64,000 nucleotides of DNA from an uncultured Burkholderiales bacterium (GTDB taxonomy: Bacteria > Pseudomonadota > Gammaproteobacteria > Burkholderiales > Burkholderiaceae_C). The number at the start of each line of letters is the position of its first letter. Positions within the stretch are counted from its first letter, which is position 1. Position numbers and translations under genes: made by a program. The stretch lies in assembly GCA_943908475.1 (NCBI GenBank), contig CALTTG010000013.1, positions 13,217-77,216 on the forward strand, written 5' to 3'. Below, piece after piece: positions 24,783 to 33,600 of this stretch. The notes beneath the pieces were generated by a model. The model made no database searches. It saw only the letters and a program-made list of their open reading frames with translations, and was not told the DNA's origin.

Positions 24783-25092
24783 GTTCGGCGCCAGCAACCG
24801 CGGCACCTGAATGGACGAGAGGGCTGTCCATCCTGACTCCCGCATCGGCGGGCCGCCTCACTGGCGGGCAGACCACGGCAGGACCCTCCTGCTGCCGGCA
24901 ACCGGCGGTGTCTGCGATGACCGCCGCTACCCGGCGAGTCCTGCGGGCTGTCAAGACCTGACTGCTGCCCACGTGCACAATGTGCCTGAAAACCACCGGC
25001 TTGTGTTCAGTGTGCGCCGCTGAACGCCGTGCTTTTGTGCAGTGTTTCACGCCAAAGGCCTGTGGCACTGCCATGAACCGACCCATTTGCCC
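24783..25092. other. Gene-free stretch with dense inverted repeats; possible structured RNA
   Basis: With the preceding hairpin this is the only stretch over 300 bases without a convincing gene. It contains nested complementary segments: GCAGAC (24868-24873) with GTCTGC (24910-24915), enclosing CGGCAG (24876-24881) with CTGCCG. It also has CCGCC/GGCGG (24853-24867), CCCGC/GCGGG near 24840-24853, and ATGGAC/GTCCAT near 24811-24831. I could not match it to SRP RNA, RNase P RNA, tmRNA or a common riboswitch. No ORF here shows a protein motif or convincing start signal. It may encode a minus-strand RNA ending at the 24754-24782 hairpin. Confidence 0.4.
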
Positions 25093-26727
25093 ATGACCGA
25101 GCCTTTGCCCATCCACCCCGGCCCCACTCACCCCTCCATGGCCTGGGACGACACGGTGCTGACCGTGACACAGATGGCGTGGGCCGATGCCTGGGCGGCA
25201 GCGCGGGGCCTGTCGGGCCAGCAACTCATGGCGCGGGCAGGTGAGGGGGTGGGGCGTGCGATTGCCCGACGTTGGTCTGCGCGACCCACCTTGGTGCTTT
25301 GTGGGCCGGGCAACAACGGGGGGGACGGCTGGGTGGCCGCACGCTGGCTGGCCGAGCGTGGCTGGCCCGTGGTGGTGGCGTGTGACCATGCTTTGAGCAG
25401 CCTCCATGGAGACGCCGCCCTTCATGCCGACGCTTGGCGGCAGGCGCGTGAAGAGGCGGGCCTGGACTCGCAGCCCCTGAGCCTGGCGGAGGCCGAAGCC
25501 CAACTGCCTCACCACGCGTTGGTCATCGATGCATTGTTTGGCGCCGGGCTGAGTCGCCCCTTGGAAGCTGGTACGCGAGCCGTGTTGTCCAAGGCACATG
25601 CTCTGGGTCTGATCGTGGTCGCGGTCGATGTGCCCTCGGGCCTGCACGGCGATCACGCCGACACCCTCGATGGCTTGCCCGTGCCTGCACCGGCCAGCCT
25701 GACCGTGACCTTCATGGGGACCAAGCCGGCCCACCTGCTGCACCCAGGCCGACGCTGGTGTGGCGAGATCGAGGTCGTCGACATCGGCATCGCGCGCGAT
25801 GCCTTGCAGGTGCTTCAGGCGACCGAGCCGACCCCCCTGACTCGCCTGAATGGGCCGCCTCTGTGGTCCTCTGCATGGCATGCGCCCGATGTCGCGGCCC
25901 ACAAATATCACCGGGGGCACGTGTTGACCTTCAGCGGCCCCCGAATGCCCGGCGCATCTCGTTTATCGGCCAGGGCGGCAGCGCGCATGGGGGCCGGTCT
26001 GGTCACCCTGGCGGTGATGTCCTCTGCCTGGCCTCTCCTGGCGGGCAGCCTCCTGTCCACCATGGCGCATCCCTTGGCCGACGACACACCGCAAGCGCTG
26101 GTCGACGACTGGCAGGCTCTGTTGCAAGCCCGGCGCTGGGAAGGGGTGGTGCTCGGCCCTGGGGCGGCACTGGGCTTGCCTGGCAATGTGCAAGAGACCC
26201 TGCGTGACTTGGTGCTTCGAGCGGTTTCGCACCCGGCACCCTTGGTGCTCGATGCCGATGCGCTGATGGCCTTTGAGCACGATGCCGAGCCCTTGATGGC
26301 GGCCTTGCAAGACCGACGAGCACGGGATGCCGGGCGTGTCTCGGTGGTGCTGACGCCTCACAGTGGCGAGTTCAATCGCCTGTTTGGCGACGAGGACGGG
26401 GGCAAGCTGTGTCGGACCCGCGCCGCCGCTGCTCGCGCCGGGGCGGTGGTGTTGCACAAAGGCCCAGACACCGTGGTGGCTCACCCCGAGGGGCACACCG
26501 TCGTCAACACGCTCGCCCCGGTCTGGCTGGCCACCGCAGGCTCAGGCGATGTGCTGGCGGGTTTCATCGCAGGGTTGATGGCGCAAGGGGTGGATGCCAT
26601 GCCTGCGGCCTGCGCGGCGGCCTGGGTGCATGGGGCCTGTGCCCAGGCATTCGGGCCCGGGCTGCTTGCTGAAGACCTGCCCGAGCAGGTGCCTGGCGTG
26701 CTGCGTCGCTTGTGGGGGGCGGCCTGA
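25093..26727 (+). CDS. nnr: Bifunctional NAD(P)HX epimerase / ADP-dependent NAD(P)HX dehydratase
   Basis: Metabolite-repair enzyme restoring hydrated NAD(P)H. It is 544 residues from the ATG at 25093. The epimerase (YjeF_N) half has LVLCGPGNNGGDGWVAARWL at about 67-86 and DVPSGLHGD. The dehydratase (ribokinase-like) half begins near 270, with KYHRGHVL, PHSGEFNRLFG and ATAGSGDVLAGFIAGLMAQG. Both catalytic parts look intact. An in-frame extension of 17 codons upstream is possible but less likely. It ends 7 bases from the convergent diguanylate cyclase gene, with no terminator between. Confidence 0.94.
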   Translation: MTEPLPIHPGPTHPSMAWDDTVLTVTQMAWADAWAAARGLSGQQLMARAGEGVGRAIARRWSARPTLVLCGPGNNGGDGWVAARWLAERGWPVVVACDHALSSLHGDAALHADAWRQAREEAGLDSQPLSLAEAEAQLPHHALVIDALFGAGLSRPLEAGTRAVLSKAHALGLIVVAVDVPSGLHGDHADTLDGLPVPAPASLTVTFMGTKPAHLLHPGRRWCGEIEVVDIGIARDALQVLQATEPTPLTRLNGPPLWSSAWHAPDVAAHKYHRGHVLTFSGPRMPGASRLSARAAARMGAGLVTLAVMSSAWPLLAGSLLSTMAHPLADDTPQALVDDWQALLQARRWEGVVLGPGAALGLPGNVQETLRDLVLRAVSHPAPLVLDADALMAFEHDAEPLMAALQDRRARDAGRVSVVLTPHSGEFNRLFGDEDGGKLCRTRAAAARAGAVVLHKGPDTVVAHPEGHTVVNTLAPVWLATAGSGDVLAGFIAGLMAQGVDAMPAACAAAWVHGACAQAFGPGLLAEDLPEQVPGVLRRLWGAA

Positions 26728-26734
26728 AACAGGG

Positions 26735-28408
26735 TCAGCCCAGGCAGGTGCGGTTCTTGCCGGTGCGCTTGGCCTCGTACAGCGCCAGGTCGGCACGGTC
26801 CAGCGCCGCCTCGATGGCTTCGTCCATGCGGTATTGGGTGACGCCCGCTGAAAATGTGATGAAGACCTTGCGCTCATCGGCCGTGAAAAATTCGGCGCTG
26901 AGTTGACGCTGCAGCCGGGTCAGCACAGCCTGGGCTTCGTCCACCGGGGTGTCGGGCAGCAGCACCACGAACTCTTCGCCACCGTAACGGGCGATGACAT
27001 CGGTCGGTCGCAAGCACTCGCCCACGCGCCTTGCCAGAAACTTCAGGGCTTCGTCACCGGTCTGGTGGCCCAGCGTGTCGTTGAGCTTCTTGAAGTTGTC
27101 CACGTCAAGAAGGCCAATGGCGAGGCGAGCTTGTTGCCGGTCGACCCGAGAGCGTTCGGCCTCGAAAGCTCGCTGCAGGCCCCGGCGGTTGGCGATCTGG
27201 GTCAGGGGGTCGGTCGACACCTCGTCGGACAACTTGCGGATCTCGTCTTCCAGGTGGCGCACGCGTTCCGTGAGTTCGGTGGCCCGCGCGTGCTCGGCCT
27301 GCAGCTTGGCCTGTGCCATGCTGACGGCCCCGTGAACGGTGCGACTGTCGGCGACGAGGTCCCTCACCACCCCTGCCAGGCTTTCCAAGGTGTCGGCCTG
27401 GCCGATGGTGTCGGCATAGCCGACCAGCTTGTCCTGGAAGCGGCCCGTGGCTTGCCCCAACTCGCCGATCTCACTGAGCATCTGGTGGATCATTTGCTTG
27501 AGTGCCAGGCGTGCCGCCTCGCGCTCTTGCCTCAGTGCCTTTTGGCGTTCGCGTGTGCTCTCGAGCAGTTCATGCAGTCGTCGTCCGCCCCGTGGGGTCA
27601 TGCCCAGAGCCAGCTCGGCCTTCATCGCCTGGCATTGACCCGACACCCAACTGTCGTCTTCGGTGAGGTCCACCAGGCTGTCGGTCAAGGCATGGCACAG
27701 GCCCACCAGTTGATCGACCAAGTGATGACGGTGTTCGATGATGCGCCGGGCCTGCTCGCAGGCTTGCTGCATCGAGTCGTGAATGTCGTCCGCAGACGAG
27801 GTCATGGCCGCTGTCAGCGCCTGCTGTGCCTCTTGCGCCGCCACTTCCTGCGCAGGCAAGGCCAGCAACAAGGTGGCGTGCAGGTGTCCCACCCACTCCG
27901 GGGGGGCGCCAGTGGCTGCGGGGTTCAAGGCGCTGGCCGTTGCCGCAGCCTGTGGGGCAGAGGGTGCCTCTGACGCCTCGTTCAGTGTGGCGCCTGTTGG
28001 CGCATCGGCCTGCTGATTGACCAAGGCGTCAGGTTCGTCCTTGTCCCAGCTGAGGGTCAGTTGTTGCAAGCGCTGCAGCAGCTTGTCGGCCGAGTGCTTG
28101 CTGCCGCTCAACACCCGTTGCAGGCTGTCCTTCTTGCGGCCGGTGGTCCATTGCTTGTTCGAGCGCTCCAGGCCCCGCGTGATGCGCCCGATGAGCTCAG
28201 ACCATTGTGGACCGACATCGGGTGGCGCCTCGGGGCGCGGCGACGCTGTGCGAGCAGGCAGGGGCACGCCCAGAGCCTGGCACTCGGCTTCGTAGGCGCG
28301 CTGGTAGTTGTCGGGTGTGGGCTCCTGGCGGTCCATGGCCAGACGCTTGAGCGCGGCCTTGGCCAGCGCAGCAGGGGAGTTGGGGGAGGGCACCGAACTG
28401 GCGGACAT
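26735..28408 (-). CDS. Diguanylate cyclase (GGDEF) with long helical N-terminus
   Basis: 557 residues, no membrane segment. Residues about 190-390 are predicted mostly helical and coiled coil (many Gln/Glu/Arg heptads). They lead into a C-terminal GGDEF domain from about 395 with DPLTQIANRRGL, DVDNFKKLND and an intact GGEEF at 476-480. RPTD at 467-470 is an RxxD inhibitory site at the right distance, so product inhibition is expected. The role is synthesis of c-di-GMP. A GGAGG ribosome site precedes the ATG. It is third in an operon after the hybrid kinase and the EAL protein, 28 bases downstream of the latter. Confidence 0.92.
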   Translation of the reverse strand: MSASSVPSPNSPAALAKAALKRLAMDRQEPTPDNYQRAYEAECQALGVPLPARTASPRPEAPPDVGPQWSELIGRITRGLERSNKQWTTGRKKDSLQRVLSGSKHSADKLLQRLQQLTLSWDKDEPDALVNQQADAPTGATLNEASEAPSAPQAAATASALNPAATGAPPEWVGHLHATLLLALPAQEVAAQEAQQALTAAMTSSADDIHDSMQQACEQARRIIEHRHHLVDQLVGLCHALTDSLVDLTEDDSWVSGQCQAMKAELALGMTPRGGRRLHELLESTRERQKALRQEREAARLALKQMIHQMLSEIGELGQATGRFQDKLVGYADTIGQADTLESLAGVVRDLVADSRTVHGAVSMAQAKLQAEHARATELTERVRHLEDEIRKLSDEVSTDPLTQIANRRGLQRAFEAERSRVDRQQARLAIGLLDVDNFKKLNDTLGHQTGDEALKFLARRVGECLRPTDVIARYGGEEFVVLLPDTPVDEAQAVLTRLQRQLSAEFFTADERKVFITFSAGVTQYRMDEAIEAALDRADLALYEAKRTGKNRTCLG

Positions 28409-28436
28409 CTCGCCTCCGAAGGCGTTGGAAAGAGCC

Positions 28437-30671
28437 TCAGGACGCTTGAGGGCCCAGAGGCGTGGGGCTGTTCAGGCCCGCAAACTCGCTGTCGATGCGA
28501 GGCAGTGGCCTGAGTTGCTGATCGCGCAGCCATTCATTGATCTCGGCGGCAGGCATCGGGCGGGCAAACAAAAAGCCCTGGCAGATCTGGCAACCCAGGT
28601 GGTAGAGCACTTCCATCTGGTTGACCTGTTCCACGCCTTCGGCAATCACCCGCAGGCCCAAGGCCCTGGCCAGGGCAATGATGGCCGAGACCACCGCCGT
28701 GCTCTGAGGGGTGGTGCCCAGGTCACGCACGAAGGAGCGGTCGATCTTCAATTCGCTGATCGGCAATGAGGTGAGGTAGGCCAGCGAGGAGTACCCAGTG
28801 CCGAAGTCGTCGATGGAGATCTCGGTGCCCAGGGCATTGAGTTTATGCAGCGAGGGCACGACGCCCTGCAAGTCCTTCATCAGCCCGGTTTCGGTGATTT
28901 CCAGCTCGATCTGGTGGGGCGCCACCTGTTCTTCCGACAGGATTTGCATCACCACCTCGACCAGGTCTGCTCGGTCAAAGAGCCGGCTGGGGATGTTCAC
29001 GGCCACCGTCACGTCGAGACCATGCTGGGTGTGCCAGGCGCGCACCTGACGCGCCGCCTCGCGAATGGCCCACAGGCTCATGTCGCTGATGAGGCCGGTG
29101 GTTTCGGCCAGGGGAATGAAGTCGGCTGGCGAAATCAGCTGGCCGTCGCGAACCCATCGCATGAGGGCTTCTGCCCCCACCATCTGGCTGGTGCGCACGT
29201 CGATCTTGGGCTGGTAGTACAGCACCAACTCATTGCGCTCCATGGCCTTGTGCAGGGCGGTGTCGAGGTCCAGGCGAACACGGCCCTTGCTGGCCAGTTG
29301 CCGGTCGTAGAGCATGGTCGAATTGCGCCCTTGGGCCTTGGCCATGTCCATGGCCACGTCGGCATTGCGAAGCACATCGGCCACGCTGTGACCATCGGCG
29401 GGATAGCAGGCGATGCCAGCGCTCGCCGTGATGAAGCACTCTTGGCCTGCGGCCATCATGGGTGCGCGCAGGTGTTCCAACACCCGGTGGGCCACTTCCA
29501 GGGCCTCGCTGCTGTCGTGGATTTCCGGCAGCAAAATCACGAACTCGTCGGCACCCAACCGCCCCACGGCTTCGAGCGTTCGGTGGCTGCGGTGGTTGTG
29601 GGCGTCGAACATGCCGCTGTCCATCACCTGTTCGCAATGCTTGACGCATCCACGAATGCGACGCGCCACTTCGATCAACAATTCGTCGCCGGCGGTGTGG
29701 CCCAGGTTTTCGTTGATGACCTTGAAGCGGTCCAGGCCCACCTGGATGAGGGCCATGCCATGGTTCAGTCGCTTGGCATGCTCGATGGCGCGTTCACTGC
29801 GCCAGAACAGCTGGCGGCGATTGGGCAAGCCCGTGAGCACGTCGAAATTGGCCAGTTGCTGGATCTTGTCCTCGGCCATGCGACGGTCGGTGACGTCTTG
29901 CACGATGCCGGTGTAACCGATGATGCTGGCCAGCTCGTTGAATTCGGGCTCGGCTTCAATGTGCAGCATGCGGGCACGCCCATCGGCCAGGGTGACCTCG
30001 ACATCGCAGCACAACACGGTGCCGTGGTTGAGCACATCGCGCAGGATGCGGATGAATCCCACCTGATCTTCGGTGCTCATCATGCGCAAGACATGGCGCA
30101 GGCTGGGGCGGTCCGAGGGGCCCATGCCCAACACGCGCAGGCCTTCGGTGGAGAATGCGACCCGGTGGCTGCCATCGCGTCGCCAGTCGAAGCTGCCCAT
30201 GCGAGCGAGGTCTTGGGCGCGGGCCAGTTTGGCCTTGGAGCGCTCCAGTTCATGGCGGGTGCGTGAGGCACGCAGCAAGTAACGCAAACGGCCGGCCAAC
30301 AGGCTCCATTGGTTGCACTTGACGAAAAAGTCGGTCGCGCCCACTTCGTACGCGCGATTGATCGACGCTTCGTCATCCAAGCCGGTCAGCATCAACACGG
30401 GGATGGACTCGTAGCCCGGAATGGTGCGCATTTCGTAGCAGGTCTCGAAGCCATCGAGGCCGGGCATGACGGCATCGAGCACCACGACGTCAGGGAACCA
30501 CTCGCCGATTTGTCTCAGGGCGTCCTCACCCGAGGCGCACTCGGTGATGGAAAAACCGCGCTCACGCAATGCAATCGAGGTGAGCAGGAGGTTGACCTCG
30601 TCGTCGTCCACCAGCAGCACCCGGGGGGGCTGCTCCAGCTCCTCATCCTCGAAAGGCGCGTAATGCGTCAT
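28437..30671 (-). CDS. Response regulator REC-PAS-GGDEF-EAL (probable c-di-GMP phosphodiesterase)
   Basis: 744 residues, cytoplasmic. The receiver domain at about 16-130 has acidic residues at VDDDE and phospho-acceptor Asp66 in VVVLDAVMPG. A PAS domain lies at about 155-262. A GGDEF-type domain follows at 275-455, with the signature altered to GADEF (373-377). The EAL domain from about 475 has EALMRW (501-506), DDFGTGYSS and EGVE intact. This suggests phosphodiesterase output, with the GGDEF part possibly regulatory (GTP binding). Its ATG overlaps the hybrid-kinase stop by 4 bases, strong evidence that the kinase is its partner. Confidence 0.92.
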   Translation of the reverse strand: MTHYAPFEDEELEQPPRVLLVDDDEVNLLLTSIALRERGFSITECASGEDALRQIGEWFPDVVVLDAVMPGLDGFETCYEMRTIPGYESIPVLMLTGLDDEASINRAYEVGATDFFVKCNQWSLLAGRLRYLLRASRTRHELERSKAKLARAQDLARMGSFDWRRDGSHRVAFSTEGLRVLGMGPSDRPSLRHVLRMMSTEDQVGFIRILRDVLNHGTVLCCDVEVTLADGRARMLHIEAEPEFNELASIIGYTGIVQDVTDRRMAEDKIQQLANFDVLTGLPNRRQLFWRSERAIEHAKRLNHGMALIQVGLDRFKVINENLGHTAGDELLIEVARRIRGCVKHCEQVMDSGMFDAHNHRSHRTLEAVGRLGADEFVILLPEIHDSSEALEVAHRVLEHLRAPMMAAGQECFITASAGIACYPADGHSVADVLRNADVAMDMAKAQGRNSTMLYDRQLASKGRVRLDLDTALHKAMERNELVLYYQPKIDVRTSQMVGAEALMRWVRDGQLISPADFIPLAETTGLISDMSLWAIREAARQVRAWHTQHGLDVTVAVNIPSRLFDRADLVEVVMQILSEEQVAPHQIELEITETGLMKDLQGVVPSLHKLNALGTEISIDDFGTGYSSLAYLTSLPISELKIDRSFVRDLGTTPQSTAVVSAIIALARALGLRVIAEGVEQVNQMEVLYHLGCQICQGFLFARPMPAAEINEWLRDQQLRPLPRIDSEFAGLNSPTPLGPQAS

Positions 30672-33600
30672 CGAGTGGCCTCCGCGAGTGAAGGCAGCGC
30701 CGCCAGCACAGTGCGGGCTTCGTGGTGCAGGCGCTGGATCATCTCGGTCAAGTCCTCTCCTGTTTCCTCTCGGATGGCGTTCTCGATTTCGACACAGGCT
30801 TGCGATAACTTGAGGGCCCCCAGGTTGGCCGAGGACGACTTCAGGGTGTGGGCGACATCGCGGATGGTCCGGGCATCCTGGCTCTGCTGCGCAGCATCCA
30901 GTTGTGCCAGGTATTTGTCCACCGACGATGCGAACATCTTCGTCACCCTTTCGATCAGTGCGTTGTGGCCCGAGGGATCCAGTTCCACCAGACGTTGTAC
31001 CGCAATTTCGTCAAATACTTCACGCCAATTGGCTGTTTGAGCGTTCTGTGTCGACATGGCGGGTGTGGAGTTCGAGGGGTGTGTCGGTTCAGACACAGGG
31101 ACATCTGGGGGCGTGGTCCGAATGGAGGGGTCGCCATTCGGCACTTTGGCATTCGAAGAATGCATCACAGTTTGCAGCACCTTGGCGAGTTGATGCATCC
31201 GGAATGGCTTGGATAAGTAGGCATCAAAACCACAGGCCAGGAATCGATGATCATCGCCCTCCAGGGCATTGGCCGTCACCGCGACCACCGGGGTTTGTGG
31301 CGGCGTGGTGAACTTGAAGCGCAGGTGCCGGTTGTGCCGGAACACCTGCAGGGCTTCGGTGCCGTCCATGCCCGGCATCTGAATGTCCATCAGGACCACG
31401 TCGAAGGTGTCCTGGGTGAGCTTGCGCAGCCCCTCCATGGCCGAGCCGGCCAGGGTCGCGCGGCAGCCCAGCTTGGCCAGCATTTGGTGGCACAACTCTT
31501 GGTTGATTTGGTTGTCTTCGACCACCAGCACGTTCAATTTCAGCCGGGGCAGTTCGGCTTGTGGCGTGGCCATGTCGGCAGACAGTCCCAACAACGCCTG
31601 CCGGAGTTCGATTTTTCGCAGGGGCTTGGCCAGAAAACGCTCGTAGCCGGCATCGTGCGCTTGCCGCACGTCGTCGACCGAACTGATGGACGACAGCATC
31701 ACCATCTTGAGCGCCTGGTAGCGGCCAGAGGCCTTCAAGGCTTTGGCGAAGGCCATGCCGTCCATGCGCGGCATCTTCATGTCCACCAGGGCCAGGTCGA
31801 TGTCGAGGTCGTGGGGGGCTGCCAGCAGGAGATCCAAGGCCTCCTGGCCATCGCTGGCGCGGGTGACCTGCATGCCCCAGGCGCTCAACAGGTTCTCGAT
31901 CACGGTGAGGTTGGTCGCGTTGTCGTCCACCACCAGCACATGCATCGCCGGGAGGTCGGACTCATCGAGCATGCCGAATTGCGACACGCCGTCGGCCACT
32001 TGAACGGGCAGGGTGAAGGTGAATTCGGAGCCCACGCCCGGCGCGCTGTGCACTTCGATGTCGCCGCCCATCAGTGTCACCAGTTGTTTGCAGATGGCCA
32101 GTCCCAGGCCGGTGCCGCCATAGCGCCGCGACAAGCCCGCATTGGCTTGCATGAAGGCCTGAAACAGCCGGGGCAGCACATCCGACTGAATGCCGATGCC
32201 GGTGTCTCGCACACTGATGGCCAGCATCACCGTGTCGCCCACCTCTTGCTCGGCGAACACGGGCCCCTCTTGGGCCCGGCCGATGCTGACCACGACCTCG
32301 CCCGACTCGGTGAACTTGATGGCGTTGCCAATCAGGTTGGTCAGCACTTGTTGCAGCCGCAAGGAGTCGGCATGCACCTGGCTGGGCAACCCGGGCTCCA
32401 CATGGGCCGTGATTTCGATGCCTTTTTCGTGGGCCCGCGGTGCCAGCAGCTCCAAGGTGTCGTCCAGCAGGGTCTGCAGCGAAAAATCGACCGGCGCCAG
32501 CTCTTGCCGACCCGCTTCGATCTTGGAGAAATCCAGGATGTCGTTGATGATCTCCAGCAGCGACTCACCCGAGCGGAACACCACCTGGGCCTGCTTGCGT
32601 TGTGATGCCGTGAGCTGTGAGCTCAGCAGCAACTCCGTCATGCCCAGGATGGCGTTCATGGGCGTTCTGATCTCATGGCTCATGCTGGCCATGAACTGGC
32701 TTTTCGCCTGGCTGGCGTTCTCGGCCACGTCGCGGGCGCGTTGCAATTCATCGGAGCGCTCTCGCTCGTCGGTGACGTCCGAGACCAGGCCATAAATGCG
32801 CAATTGCCCATCGTCGAGGCGGCGTGAGCGTGTCCGACGTCGCACCCACCTCAGCCCTTTGAGCGGGTGCTGGATCCGAACGATCACGTCAGTGGGCGCC
32901 TGCCGGTCGCACTGGTGGTCCGCATCCAGCAAGGTCGGTCGATCGGCTGCCAGCACCAGGCTCAGGAAGTGTTCGTGGTGGCTGTGAGGGCCGTTTTGAG
33001 AGAGCCCAAACAAGTCGCCCATCCGTGGGCTTTGGTAGGTGATGTGCTGGTGTCCCGCCGTGGCCACGTAGACGCCATCGTCCATCGATTCGACCAGCTC
33101 GCGGAAACGTCGCTCAGACTCCTCCAGGTCGGCGGTGGCTTGACGCGTCTGTGTGATGTCCCGGGCGAGGGTGATCAACAAACGGGGTGAGCCGTCGGCA
33201 TGCCGCAGGGCGAAGTGGCGTGCATTGACCACGCGCTTGCCTTGTGCGGTGGGCCACTCGAAGTCGTGTTCGATCGTGACGCCCGACTGGAGCGCTTCGC
33301 GCATGCGGGGCTCTACAGCGTGCCTCACGTCGGGGCCGATGATGTCTGACAGCGGATGCTTGAGCACATCTTCGGTCTTGAGCTCAAGCTCGTGCTCGGT
33401 GAAGCGGTTGATGGCCACGATGGAGAAGTCCTGGGGGTCCATCACCAGCAGGCTGACGGGCAAGTTGCCCATCAGGGCCTCCAGGAACTCCTTTTCCTGC
33501 TGCTGGATGTGCTCGGTGTGTTTGCGCTGGCTGATGTCATTGAACAGGCACACATACTGGCCCTTGCCCCCTGCCTCGCCCAGGGTCACGATGGCATCGA

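Noticed and set aside
24783..25092. SRP RNA, RNase P RNA, tmRNA or cobalamin riboswitch in the gene-free stretch
   Set aside because: The minus strand has GTCAGGTC but lacks the GGAAGGAAGCAGCC tip of SRP RNA. There is no GAGGAAAGTCCGGG of RNase P and no tRNA-like tmRNA end. A faintly B12-box-like segment lacks the GGGAAxxxGGTG core.
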